The position numbers and the translations under genes are program-made. From assembly GCA_031772625.1 (NCBI GenBank), contig CM062818.1:208968310-209032309 (forward strand): a stretch of 64,000 nucleotides of DNA, read 5' to 3'. Shown one piece after another: positions 22,487 through 34,079 of the stretch (within the stretch, counting starts at the first letter, position 1; each line of letters starts with the position of its first letter). The stretch is from Pinus tabuliformis (Eukaryota; Streptophyta; Pinopsida; Pinales; Pinaceae). A model generated the notes under the pieces. The model did not search any database, was not told where the DNA came from, and worked only from the letters and a program-made list of their open reading frames with translations.

Positions 22487-22503
22487 GTGGCGACCATACT
22501 GAG
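22487..22503 (+). other. Possible primer-binding site of element G
   Basis: Two bases after the 5' LTR the sequence reads TGGCGACCATACTGAGG. It starts with the TGG expected of a tRNA 3'-end complement and has the right position, but I could not identify the tRNA. Confidence 0.45.
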
Positions 22504-22653
22504 GAAGAAAATGGTTTGCTTGTTGTTGTCATTTGTTTTATAGCTACAGACGGAGCCTGAAGTTATGCCAGGTAGCCTTCGAAACGCTTTTGCTTTGAAT
22601 TAGCGGAAGTAGATAAACGCTGCTTCATTCAATCTCTGGTCTAGCTTGTAAAC

Positions 22654-24579
22654 ATGACATCTAACTTGTTAATTACCCCAGTACATGTATCAAGTTCAGA
22701 TCTGGTGGTTGACGGTGGACAACGATCAGACACTGGAAAGGCTAAAATCATTCACCTGGCGATTCCAAATCATTTTCGAGATCAGATCCAAAGACTCCAC
22801 TGGAGGATGATCCAAACCAGCAAAAACATGAAAGGACAACATGGACAGATCAGGTATTCAAGTTGGAATTTCATCCAAGACATTTTGTTCTTTGTCATAA
22901 ATTATTTCTTCTCTTTTCCAAAGAATGTCAAGAAGGCTTTGCAAAGTATATTGTATTTGAGAAGAGATCCTCGGCCTGCAGTTGATTCTTTCCCTTTGAA
23001 GATTGTGAATACCAAAGATTTGCATGCCTTTGAGCTTGATCAGGATCCTTTTTCCGAATTTTGTGATGACCATCTTCAAATTGATGAACCTCAAGAGACC
23101 AAGACTGATTCTATACCTATTGTACATACCCCTACACCTTGTAAAATTCCAGATCGATATAAACCTCTTGTTTTACCTTCTGTTCTCGATGCTTTCCCCA
23201 AAAACTATGATCTATACTTGCCGAGGTTTGACGGTGAATGTAAGAATGTCAATGCTGAGCAACATGTGCATAATTTTGAGTCTTTTCTAGAACTTTTTGA
23301 AGTTGATAGCGAAGATGTTAGTATAAGGCTTTTTGCTCTTTCTTTGTAAGCTAAAGTGAAGAGTTGGTTCAAAGCCTTGCCTGATGCGAGCATATCAGAT
23401 TTCCGGCAGTTCGTCAAAGTTTTTCTTGACAGGTGGATGATCGGGCATAACCTTTTCTTGATTGTAGAAGAGTATAACCAGCTGAAAAGACTACCAGGGG
23501 AGACAGTACAACAATTTTCGGCCAGATTTAATCAAGTTTATTATTCAATGCCAGTTGAGATAAGGCCTACTCCTAGATTTTCTCTCTTGCACTACCCGGG
23601 TGCCTTTGATCCAGAGATGGAGTTTCAGCTGAGAGAAAGGGATATTGCAACACTTCACAAGATGTAGAACAGTGCAGTAAATGTAGAGGCTCATCTGCTG
23701 ATCCGAAGGGAAAGAATGAAGGAAGAAGAGATGAAAAACATAGATCCGGTCGAATCAACATCTCTAGAGGTGAAGCTTGACGTTTTGGTAAGTGTAGTAG
23801 AAGAGATGATGCAAAGGATCACCCCAAGGAATGATTATGATGTTCAAGCCCATGGCTTGTTGATTGAAGAAGAACAAATGGCCGCTCCAAAACATTTTGT
23901 TTCTTATCCTAGTTGTCATAGATCTGATAATGATTGTTTTGTAGATCACCTTGGCGAAGAAAGAACTGTTGATATGACCTGCATGCTTGATGATATGTTT
24001 TATACCGATGATTTGCCTCAGTTTGATCAGTATGATGATGATTATGTTCTCCAAACAGAAGCTAATCTTGCAATCAAACAAGCAGCTAGTTTGTGGGAGG
24101 AAGAAGTTCATTTTCAGCAGCTTGAATACAATGTTCAGCCATCACATATAAGCTATGACAGTGATGAGGAAAGTGCAACAAATTTTGAAGTAAGTGAAGG
24201 ATCTTTGCCTTTTTGTTTTGATTCATGTCAGTTCATCAGAGACAACTTCCATGCAATCAGAAATCAACTGTCAACAAGTCTTGATTTGGACCCTCTTGAG
24301 GGCGATGAACACTTTGTTCAAGACTTCTCATATTCAGTTTTGCAGCCCCCAAATGCCATTGATTGTCAAGTTGCAGATGAAGGCTTGGAAGCTGACACAT
24401 GTGATCAAATGATACAAGAAGGTTCCCTACCTTTCTGTTTTGAATCATTTCAGCTTTTGAAGGGAAATTTGCATAGTACATCTTCAGTGGGGAATGAGCA
24501 GCATGTAGGCAATCATGTAATCACATTGATGATTGGAACCAATAGAAAATGGGTTGCAACAGCCTTTTCAAGGTTTTGA
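22654..24579 (+). pseudogene. Element G gag with C-terminal acidic region
   Basis: One reading frame spans this region, interrupted by TAA at 23347 and TAG at 23665. Both stops are one C-to-T change from glutamine codons. The first part leads to a capsid domain: LPRFDGECKNVNAEQHVHNF, then KVKSWFKALPDASISDFRQF, FLDRWMIGHNLFL and LPGETVQQFSARFNQVYYSM. After this comes a region with no known domain, rich in Asp and Glu and holding two related segments: EGSLPFCFDSCQF (about 24200) and EGSLPFCFESFQL (about 24420). No zinc knuckle or protease is present. Gag would form particles; the function of the second half is unknown. Confidence 0.7.
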
Positions 24580-24994
24580 TGATCCAATAGCTGATGTTTT
24601 GGATGAGGTTTGCAGTCAAAGTGTCTCTCCATTAACTATATGTGAGCTTGAAATGTGTATTGATACAAACTTGATCTGGCAGCTAGTTTCTTTGTCATTT
24701 TCAGCAGAGGTCTCGTCACAAGGCTCAGATCAAAGTTTGCATTCATGGTATGAGGAAAAGAGAAGTAATCCATTGGATGAGCTAAGTCCCAGTGTGCTTG
24801 AATTTCAAGATCCTTATGCAGTGTTTTTGGAGGCGGATAGAGAATTCATATCATTCAACGGATCTATTTCTAACTTATCATGGGAGTTTCCTTTCAGTAG
24901 TTCTCTCTTGTTGTTCATAAGCGAGCACTTGCGGAGAATTCAAACAGCAGATGGAATACTTACTTGGTTGCACTGGTTGTTTCATTTCACTTAA
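24533..24994 (+). pseudogene. Continuation of element G ORF in another frame
   Basis: An open frame of 153 codons overlaps the end of the previous frame and seems to continue it after a frameshift near 24540-24580. It is acidic (DDPIADVLDEVCSQ, then LEFQDPYAVFLEADREF) and ends with a hydrophobic stretch. I recognise no domain. It occupies the place where pol would be expected. Confidence 0.4.
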
Positions 24995-25262
24995 TCAGGT
25001 GATGAATGAAACTGTTAGAGTAGGTTGTGATGAATAAGCTCCCCTTTGAGCATCATTTTCAGTTTGTCGGTTGTGTTTAAGTATCGCGTCAATTTTTAGT
25101 TGAGTGAGAGTCAATTTGTGTTGTCAAGTCATCAGTTTTCAGTCATGCATTTCAGCTTGAGTTTTTGACTCCATTGCCCAATGGATGAAGGCACTGTCTA
25201 GCTCTTCCAGAGATCTGTCGTTCTTGGCACCTCCAAGGAGCTACCATCCCCATTGGAGCCAA

Positions 25263-28200
25263 TGTTAGTGTCAGCCTTTGTAGCCTTCCTCCAGTGATCA
25301 AATATGCTCTTACAAAGTGATTTTAAGGTGTCAAGGTCAAATTTTGTCATTTCAAAGAGTCTTCAAGCAAAATTTGGTCACTAGGCTTTAGGTCTAGGGT
25401 TTGTTTTCACTCTTTTCAAAGTTGTCCAAATGGCAGTCCATGTCATCATTCAGCTGAGTGTATCATCATTCAGAGGGTTTTCATCATCATGTTAGGTTCC
25501 AATGGGTCATTTTACACCTTGTTCATGCTTCAGTTGTGTCTAGGTAAGTTCATTTCCCTCTCCTAGGGTTTTGAAGGCAATTTATCTTGAATGGCCAAAT
25601 CATCAGAAAAACTTGCATCCTGATGTTCATACACCTTCCCCTATCCTTAATGTACCTTATTAAACACTTCCCATCATTGAGATCCCCCAAATTCTTCATT
25701 TTCGCACAAACCCTAGTTTCTTGCCACAACTTGGCAATTTTCTAGGCTAGGCCTGTGTTTTGCCCTTTTGGACCCCTTCCCCTCACTCGATCTCTGAGAT
25801 TCCACTTTCCCCTAATTCCTAACATCCCTCCCTACTTACAAAAATTTCCCCAAGAATTTAGAAGCCCCTTATCCCCTTCATTTCGCTTCATTTCGACAAA
25901 ATCCCTTGTTTCACACATCGGGATAGGTTTCACTCAAATGATGTTTCAGAGCAATAAAAGATGAATTTTAGAAAACTGAGAGAGGGTTTTGTTCACAACA
26001 ATCCAAGGAAGAAAAAGATCCTTCAATTTTTACACAGGTATAATGGTTTTTGAGAAATGTCAAGAATATCGTTGCCTCAGGAGAATTGATGCACCTGCTG
26101 GAAGTAGTGTTGGGAGATTTTATTTCTGACAAGGTAAATGAACTCCAAATTGAACAATTCCACTTGGGTTGGAAATTAGACTCAAATACCTTTCCAACGA
26201 GCTATCACACACCTAATTTGGACACCGGGAAGGCCTCCAAAAGCCTCCTGCAAAAGTGCACTTCTCATACAAGGTGTGCGCTGCGCATATAGAGGTGCGC
26301 TGCGCATTGGGCCTCACTGGCTAGTGTTGTTATGTACCTAGGGAGGGTAATATGGGGTACCAAGGGAGGTACCCAAGGTAATAATGTAATAATGGGATGG
26401 GCCATAGTAATAAATAAGGTGGTTAACCCATGTCATGTAAGGGACCACAAGTAGTTAATAATAATGTAAGGGGCCCATGGTATTAGTTGATGGTATAAGG
26501 AAACCATGGTAATGGTACATGGTATTGTATGTATGAGGCCTATATAAAGGCTAGAGACTCCACATATGAAGAGGAAGAGAAGTATTCTTGTATGAACAGG
26601 CATATGGCTTGTGGAGTGTTCTCCTTCCTTAAGGAGTGAATGTACGGTGTTGCCCTACCTTAAGGGTTTGATCAATAAAGAATCATTTCATTTTATTCTT
26701 GGGTTATTTTCATTATCTTATATTTTTGGATCAGATTTACAACAAGTGTAAATTAACAAGGGCGCTGCACATATAGAGGTACGCTGCGCATTGGGTTTGT
26801 GCGCTGCGCATTGGGTTACAGCACCAAGAAAACTTTGTTCATGCGACCAGATCTTGCCAAATCGACTCCAAAACTTGCAAGTAGGTTTTTCATGGCTGCT
26901 CAGTCGATTTTGAAAATGCTTATAGTATGTTTAAAGTGGGGAAATTAATGTGTTGGGTATGGAGAGGTGACACCCTATGCTCATAAGCAGACTCATTCCT
27001 TAGGGTTTTAAAAACATGTTGATGGCTTTGTGAGGGTTTTCCCAGCTTGTATGGTTGATATATGTACCTATGCATCTATTGTCAAAGTGTCACTGCCCTC
27101 ACACTTTCAGTTTATCATTTTACCACTATTGCCATTGCCATTGTATTACCACTGTTATTTTCTCTGTTTTATTATGGTCATTATCACATCGTTTTCCCAT
27201 CCTCCATTGATAAAATACAATCCCATACTCATTTTCCCCTTTGAAAAATTTTAGCCAGCATCACAAAGGTTGCACATAACACGTTTTACTCATTTGTCAA
27301 ATACCCTTGTGATCAAAACAGTCACTGTTTTACGCCAATCTACTTAAAAAGAGCTATTACCACTGTGGCTTTTTTCCTATGATGCTTTGGTATACATATA
27401 ACATGTTTAGGTTTTGAGCATACATTGAACTTTTGATTTCACTACACCTATATCAACATACATATTGCAGACATCTTGTTTTCAAAGCCATGTCAGACAC
27501 AGATTCAGTTTATGAGCAGGAGGTAGAGACTAACCGAGAGATTTGGCTTGAGAGGGTCAACATCCACTTATAGAATTTTCTGGCAAAGGATAATAGAGAC
27601 AAATACATGCTCCGTCACATGAAACATCATTATTGGGCTCGCATGCATGTCAACAAAGCAAAAATGAAGATTTTGAAAAGGAGGTTGAGCCAAGCACTAA
27701 AACGGCGAAAGAGGCCGGATCCACTTCGAATTTTGGCCGAGGCTTCGCTGGTTGAGCATAAAACATGATGGAGAGTCTTCACTCCGAATTTGAACGAATT
27801 CAGAGAAATGTTTTTCATTTTGAAATTTTTGGTCCCAAAAACAGGTTTTTCGGCTATACGCGCAGCGCGCATGTGCGCTCGCTTTTGATTGGGACACTTG
27901 ATGGAGGAAAACTTTGTATTTTTGGGTTTCTCATGGTAAGTTACACATGCTCAGCTATTGCCGAAGCATTTCATCAAGTTCTGGACGGTCAAAAGGCCCA
28001 AAAACACCATGAAAACCACCTTGCTGCCACCTTTTGCAACAACAGGAAGTAGCTCTGGGAGAATGTAGTTTTGAGGGGGAAAATGAGCTCCAAATTGGGA
28101 AATTCCACTTGGGTTGGAAAGTAGACATCTAGGGCTTTCCAACGACTATCGTGAGCTCAATTTGGATGCCGGGAAGTGCCTCAAAATCAGCCTGAAAAGT

Positions 28201-29238
28201 GCATGCGCATAGAGATCAGGGCGCTGTGCATAGAGGATTTTGGCCAATTTCCCTTCCAGCTCAGAATTTTGGCCAGTTTTCACTAGTTTCACTCCTTGAT
28301 GTAATTTTTGACTCAACATGATGTAATTTGATGTATGTAAGGTAAAATGGCACTTGTCTACCTTCTTCTAGATGATTCATTCACAAATTAGCAAGAAATT
28401 AATGTAATGAATCAGTTTCCTTCTTTTTAGAGGCAGGTTGTTTTGGTCACCTAGATTCTTGCTCCATGTTTAGAATTTGTTCAAATTGCTCCTAGAAGGA
28501 GGAGCTCGACCCCTAGAGGTTAGGGAATGAGGCTAGTTTGATCTATATATGTAAATTTTCATTCAGTAGTAGGGGTTGGACTCTTGGGAAGATTTTGGCA
28601 CACTATTGTACATATTTTTCATATTTTGGCTAAGGAAAGATCAGAGGTTTTGCAACACCTGTTGGGATTCTTGTGGCTTTAAGTTCTTGATGGTGTTTTC
28701 TCTCAGTTTATTGTAAGTTTATTCATGTTTAATGTATGCCATTCCCTTCTTATGCTTCTGAAACTAAATAAATGAGTAAATGAAGTTGAATTCATTGTTT
28801 ACAGTGCTCTTCCTTTAAATTTGTTTAGTTTTACATGTTTTCGCCAGTTTGGAGAGGATCCATGTTCTCCTTTTCCCTCTTCAGCTCCTTGTCATTCTGA
28901 TCCATCCATACACCTGATCAAAGGCATCAAGACTATTGCCTACCTCGCCCCAACTCGAATTCTGCAAAGATCTGACCTTAATCCCCGCACCCAAAATTGT
29001 TCTTTCCCATTTCTCCAACAAAAACCCAAAAAATCTAAATCAAACTTTCCTATCTCTTTACTAGCCTAAAATTAGTATTAATTTTGAGTCATCTCAGCCC
29101 CTTTTGAAAACCTATTGCCGAGATAGACCCGGAGAGAGCCCTCTCCTGTCCTCATAGGGCTAGCTACGAGGTTGAGCGTGGTTTGATGTGGCCTCAAGTT
29201 TTGCCTTCCTCAACCTGAGGCAGATTTGAGTGCTAACA
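25263..29238 (+). repeat. 3' LTR of element G, with a later insertion
   Basis: Starts TGTTAGTGTCAGCC and ends GTGCTAACA. It is almost identical to the 5' LTR apart from the inserted solo LTR at 26328-26744 and about 220 bp near 27008-27225 that the 5' LTR lacks. The latter has no flanking duplication, which suggests a deletion in the 5' LTR. Confidence 0.85.
26323..26749 (+). mobile_element. 417-bp solo LTR inside 3' LTR of G, TSD AGTGT
   Basis: The insert 26328-26744 starts TGTTATGTACC and ends TTTACAACA, flanked by AGTGT at 26323-26327 and 26745-26749. The unfilled site is visible in the 5' LTR near 20220. It has a TATA box (TATATAAAGG at 26541) and an AATAAAG signal near 26683, so it is oriented plus. 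It has no internal region and postdates insertion of G. Confidence 0.9.
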
Positions 29239-29243
29239 CTATC

Positions 29244-29746
29244 AACCTAAACTACAATGATTCATTGTCTTCTTTATTGACAACTACAACCTCATTCTGT
29301 CGCACTCATTTGAAATGACTCTCCTGTTTCCCTACACTTAACTTTGACTGATGGTTCGAGTGGCTAGGTCAATCGTTAACAACATATGCAGTGGCTTGTC
29401 AACTAGTACCCATGTGAAGTCACCTTGTCGACACCATTATATTTTATTGCCATAAACTCGACACTACCTTCATGACCCACATTCCTTGTCCTTCCGCTTT
29501 AATGTCCTAATTTACTCGCTCAACACAGATTTTCCCTCGACTTCTCTCACAGGCCCCCGATAACTTCTCTAGTAGATATTCGTTCTTGCGATTTGTGTGG
29601 CTGCAACCTTCCTAAGCCTTTGGATTCACTATCTATTCTTGGGAATATTATAAGCCACCCCAACTTTTCCCTATATTGATCTACATTTCTGTATGGCTGA
29701 CCGACCTAGGGGTTACTGGCTGCTTCGACGACTAGCTGGCTTAGAT
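29244..29746 (-). other. Remnant of element H interior
   Basis: This lies between G and the copia element. The primer-binding site and LTR end at 35450-35462 on the minus strand imply that it is internal sequence of H, displaced by the copia insertion. I could not recognise a gag domain in it. Confidence 0.4.
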
Positions 29747-29751
29747 ATCAG

Positions 29752-30107
29752 TGTAGGTTTTAACCCCATACAAAAATTACCTGCATATGAATTCTAAAAC
29801 ACAAAAAAAAAACAATGCGAGAGCATAACACATAAAAGACATATACATAGAGATTTTCCCCTGGATCCCAAAACTGAGACTACTAGCTTGATTTTTCATT
29901 GTTCCTTTCAATGTTACAATACACATTTATACATTCTGAAGCATCCAATACCATGGACCGAAAACAATCTCGTCTGAAACCCCTCAAACCCCCTGTGACC
30001 CTCCCCGGCTACGCAATCGGCGCAACGAAGGGGGGGCTCTACCCCCCTTCTGACCCCCCAGTTAACTATGTCAGCTAGTCGTGGAAAGAATATAACACAA
30101 CCCAACA
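29752..30107 (-). repeat. Outer 3' LTR of copia element, shortened
   Basis: This 356-bp LTR matches 34712-35186 but lacks about 120 bp in the middle (after the AAGCATCCAATACCATGGAC block). Its termini are intact: TGTTGGGTTGTG and AACCTACA on the minus strand. Confidence 0.85.
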
Positions 30108-30584
30108 ATCGGCCACAACCAATGGGCCTTCTCTTCCTATTGTTTATCTATTTATTATTTTTATGGAAGTAATCTGGGCTTCGACCACTAGTGGTGGTGC
30201 ATCCTTGTGCGATCAGGTAGTGGCTTAACATGTTGTTGCCTCTTGTAGTAGCAACTTTCGTCACCTTTGCACCCTATCTACTCTAAAATCATGTTCACCT
30301 TGCCTGCATAGCCCACCAACATCCTGGTCTCCTTATTTCCAACTCAATTTTCTTTGTGCAAAATTTCACGCTCTGATACCATGTTAAATTTCCTTGAAAC
30401 CTAGCACCTAGCAATAAATCTTAAACATATGCTTACACAATTAATCTCTTTCTTATTTGTCTTTAACCTAGCTTTCAACCTGGCTCTTTTTATATCTATG
30501 TGAGATTAGAATCTCTTCATCTAAATCATCGTGATGATGAACCACAATAGATGGTTCACAACATGCCAACAATTATTTCAATTA
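30108..30584 (-). repeat. Second copy of H flank inside the copia element
   Basis: This segment is nearly identical to 35187-35665 and includes the same H LTR end and primer-binding site. Its left side abuts an LTR start exactly as the original flank does. Its right side joins LTR sequence at a CATA microhomology (30583-30586). Confidence 0.85.
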
Positions 30585-30622
30585 TGGGAGCTAGTCAAGA
30601 AAGAATATAACAGAACCCAACA
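30585..30622 (-). repeat. Truncated 3' LTR start of copia element
   Basis: On the minus strand this reads TGTTGGGTTCTGTTATATTC and then GACTAGCTCCCAT, the first 38 bases of the LTR. A polypurine tract (GGACAAGTGGGAGA, 30624-30637) precedes it, so it is the original 3' LTR start. Confidence 0.85.
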
Positions 30623-30671
30623 TTCTCCCACTTGTCCTTTTGTTTCCACATGGGGCCATGGGAGAGCTTAG

Positions 30672-31457
30672 TCATTTATCCAGCCCCGCAATGCCCATTA
30701 TTTCTCTACACCAAGAGAAATTCTCAGAGCTCACAGATTTTTTCAATGCATCTGCAGTATTCTTCAGAGTGTCCACCTTTACAAGCAACACCTTTTTGTC
30801 TTCTATCATATCCCTCACAAAGTGATACTGAACATCAATGTGCTTTGTATTTGAATGATATGTAGGGTTCTTTGCCAGGAAAATTTCACTTTGGATGTCA
30901 CAGTCTGTCCTTATAGCTCCCTGTACTAACCCCATACTTGATAATAATCTCTGCAACCAAATTGCTTCCTTGCTTACATGAGTGGCTGCCATGTATTTTG
31001 CCTCTGTAGTTGATAGTGCCACTACAAATTGTTTCTTACTCATCCAACTGATTGAACCTCCAAATAGGTTAAACACATACCCACTTGTAGATCTTCTTTG
31101 ATCCAGATCTCCAGCCCAGTCTGCATCAACAAGGCCACGAATATCCAACACTCTGTCCAATCCTGGTCTTCCTTGGTAGCACAAACCATAATCACAAGTG
31201 TCACGCAAATACCTGAAAACCAGCTTCTCTACTGTCCAGTGCTCCTTCCCTGGTTTTGACATAAACCTACTCAATACTCCCACTGCATGTGCAATGTCTG
31301 GTCTAGTATAGACCATCACATACATCAAGCTACAGACTGCACTTGCATATGGAACACGGGACATGTCCTCTTCCTCTTCTTGTGTCTTGGGACACTGTTC
31401 AGCAGATAACTTTACATCTACAGGAATAGGAACCTTCACCGATTTACTATCCTGCAT
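30672..31457 (-). pseudogene. Copia RNase H and pol C-terminus
   Basis: A continuous frame of 261 codons covers the end of the polymerase and the RNase H domain. Landmarks are YTRPDIAHAVGVLSRFMSKP, then GLVDADWAGDLDQRRSTSGY, STTEAKYMAATHVSKEAIWL and KHIDVQYHFVRDMIEDKKV. The acidic residues in DADWAGD and STTEAKY fit the RNase H active site. The domain would degrade the RNA strand during reverse transcription. This is the longest undamaged piece of the element; it stops just before the polypurine tract. Upstream frames are broken, so no intact polyprotein is made. Confidence 0.85.
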
Positions 31458-31459
31458 AT

Positions 31460-32180
31460 TAAACCTCTACAATATTGTCTCGACATACTTCCTCTAGTTT
31501 AACCTGAGCTTCCTCTTTGTTCGATCTCTTTTAATTTCCATTCCAAAATATAGTTTGCAGCACCAAGATCTTTCATGTCGAATTTGGAGGAAAAATGGGT
31601 CTTCAAATCTTGGATAATTTCTTTGTCATTTCCAATCAACAACATATCATCCATGTACAAGACCAGATAAATAACACGGTCATCAATTAATTAAAAATAC
31701 ACACAATGATCTACTTTCCTTTTAGTGAAGCCAAATCCCCGTATAAATGTATCAAATTTATGATACCACATCCTTGGCGACTGTTTTAACCCATACAGAG
31801 ACTTATTTAACTTACATACTAGTTCTTTCTTACCCTTCACCGCAAAACCTTCAGGTTGCTTCATGTAGATCTCCTCTTCTAGATCCCTATGAAGAAATTC
31901 TGTCTTCACATCCATTTATTCTACCTCAAAATCAAAAGCAACAACAACAAATAGAAGTAATCTAATAGAAGCTACCTTGGCAACAGGAGAAAAAATATCA
32001 CCATAATCAATTCCCAGCACCTGGTAATAACCTTTTTCTACCAACCGAGCTTTGTATTGTTCCACCTTTCCTTCTACATTTGTGTTCTTCTTGAACACCC
32101 ATTTGCTGCCAATGGGTTTCCTTCCAGCCAGCAACTCCCCCAGATCCCATACCTCATTTTTGTGCAAAGATGCCATTTAA
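31460..32180 (-). pseudogene. Copia reverse transcriptase, broken
   Basis: Read leftward, the frames give NEVWDLGELLAGRKPIGSKW, then VFKKNTNVEGKVEQYKARLV, MDVKTEFLHRDLEEEIYMKQ, NKSLYGLKQSPRMWYHKFDT and the catalytic box LYMDDMLLIGND near 31650. These are the standard Ty1/copia polymerase motifs in order. A stop separates 31916-32176 from 31691-31915, and another break precedes the YMDD box. It would have copied the element RNA into DNA. Confidence 0.85.
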
Positions 32181-32308
32181 TCAACCATGGCCTCTTTCCA
32201 GAGTTTTCCATCCTCTGAATCTACTGCTTACTTCACAATTCTGGGATCATCATCAATAATAGATAAAGCAAAATTTGAACAGAAAGCAGATGGACTATAC
32301 CTTTTTGG

Positions 32309-33261
32309 CTACCTTCTTTCTCGAACTGTTCTTCTCACACCCAGAGTTTGTGGCTCTTCATCTTCTGATTCCTCCTCTACTGTAGAGTCTGAATCTTCCT
32401 CCTTAATCTCAAACTCTATCTTCTCAGGTTCCTTTGGTTGGACTCCATGTTTAATAACATCTTTCACCTCTCTGAACACCACATCTCGGCTGTACACAAC
32501 CTTCCTTGTTACTAGCTTCCAAAGCTTATAACCCTTTAAACCATCCTTATACCCAATAAAGATGCACTTTTTAGATTTACTATCCAACTTTGTGTTATTT
32601 TCTCCTTTGGAACATGTACATATGCATCACATCCCAATACCCTTAGATGTGAAAGAGAGGGTTTCTTACCAGTCCATACCTCTTATGGAGTCTTATCCTC
32701 CAATGCTGATGAAGGTGATCTGTTGACCAGGTAACATGTAGTCTCCACCGCCTCTGCGCAGAATTCTTGTCCTAACCTGACACCACTGAGAATGCTTCTT
32801 GCCATTTCCATCAACATCTTGTTCATTCTTTCTACAACTCCATTTTGCTCAGGTGTGTATGGAGTAGTCTTCTGTCATGCTATACCACAATTCTTACAGA
32901 ATTCTTCAAATTCCTTACTGCAAAACTCTCCACCGTTATCTATCCTCAACACCTTTATCTTCTTCTCTGTTTGGTTTTCCACCAGAGCCTTAAATTATTT
33001 AAACCTGTCAAAGACTTCAGATTTCTTCTTAAGGAAATATATCCATGTATTGCTTGAGAAGTAATCTATAAATGATACATAGTACATAGACTTACCTAGT
33101 GATGGAACCTTCATAGGTCCAAACACATCACTGTGCAAAAGTTCTAATATCTGTTTCGCCCTCTTACTACCAGAGGGGAAACTCACCTGATTCTGCTTCC
33201 CATATACACAATTTTCACAAAAATCAAAATCCAGAGAGCTATTAATCATACCTTCTACCAT
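32309..33261 (-). pseudogene. Copia integrase, broken
   Basis: The 5' part holds a zinc-binding tail (FDFCENCVYGKQ) and the first catalytic aspartate region (LHSDVFGPM). Further on are [10 protein letters not shown] (about 32920-32950) and TPEQNGVVERMNK (about 32825-32860), completing the D,D-35-E pattern. The segment 32309-32587 is the C-terminal region with KKCIFIGYKDGLKGYKLW and an acidic stretch. Several stops divide it. Integrase would insert the cDNA into the genome. Confidence 0.85.
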
Positions 33262-34028
33262 ACCTTTACCATGAAGTATTCGAAGGCCTTCTCTCCAATA
33301 TGTTCAAGCCTTTGATGCCACAACATGGTCTTCTCTCCAGAGACCACTAGATTTTCTGCTCCTCTTTCAAGAACCATAGAACTGTTGCACCCATCAACAA
33401 CAGTGCTACCTTGCAGCTTGTACAGAGTTCCAATCCAAACTCCCCGCATCAATACGAGTGTTCCCTGAACCATCTTGCAGGAATCCTTCTCGAACACTAT
33501 TTTTACACCTGCATCATCCATCTTGCTTACGAAAATCAGATTTCTGGCCAATGCAGGATAATGCAGAACACTCGAAAGTGTTCTAACCCTTCCACCTTGC
33601 AACTTCAACTTTACTTTTCCGCGACCAATGATTCTAGCCTTCCTGTCATCCCCCATGAATACATCACCACGATCATATTTCTCATACTCGTAGAACCACT
33701 CTCTATGGGGAGTGAAGTGAAAGGATGCACCTGAGTCAATCAACCATGCCTCATGATCTACATGTGTACTTGAAGAAGCCACGTACACATCCCCACCTTC
33801 ATCTGAGGTGGTTTTCTCCTTTGTAAAAGGAGAATCATTAGATCCCTTTCCTTTTTCAGGAGCTTTAGATTTACAGTCCCTTTTGTAGTGCCGTTCCTTT
33901 CCCCATTTCCAGCCAACCACCTTTATAGGTTTTCCTGGAGATTTAGATCTCCTACTCGATGACTTATTTTTGTTTCTGTTCTGGGACTGTCCTCGTATAG
34001 ACAAGGCATCACCATTCTGGCTCTCCAT
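33255..34028 (-). pseudogene. Copia gag end, protease and GAG-pre-integrase region
   Basis: A frame of 257 codons starts in the basic gag C-terminus. The zinc knuckle has lost its first two cysteines (GWKWGKERHYKRDC; the family form is C-x2-C-x4-H-x4-C). Next is the protease active site EAWLIDSGASFHFTPHREWF near 33710-33760, then the pre-integrase segment with LARNLIFVSKM and MLWHQRLEHIGEKAFEYF. The protease would mature the polyprotein. Confidence 0.85.
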
Positions 34029-34079
34029 ATTTTTTCATCTCATCTCCTCTGTTAGCAAGGACGAGACTGTTTCATCAAA

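Larger units (their letters stand above)
19156..29243 (+). mobile_element. Element G: complete long-LTR, gag-only retrotransposon
   Basis: The element runs 19161-29238 and is flanked by identical CTATC at 19156-19160 and 29239-29243. LTR ends are TGTTAG and CTAACA, a 6-bp inverted repeat (TGCTAG in the 5' copy). The 5' LTR is 3324 bp and the 3' LTR 3976 bp, the latter enlarged by a 417-bp solo LTR and a segment of about 220 bp missing from the 5' LTR. The interior is only 2778 bp and encodes a gag capsid plus an acidic region, with no protease, reverse transcriptase or integrase. It is non-autonomous. The LTR halves I compared differ by about 5 bases in 480, so the insertion is fairly recent. 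Confidence 0.85.

Noticed and set aside
27008-27225. Insertion in the 3' LTR of G
   Set aside because: There is no target duplication and no LTR-like ends; a deletion in the 5' LTR explains the difference better.
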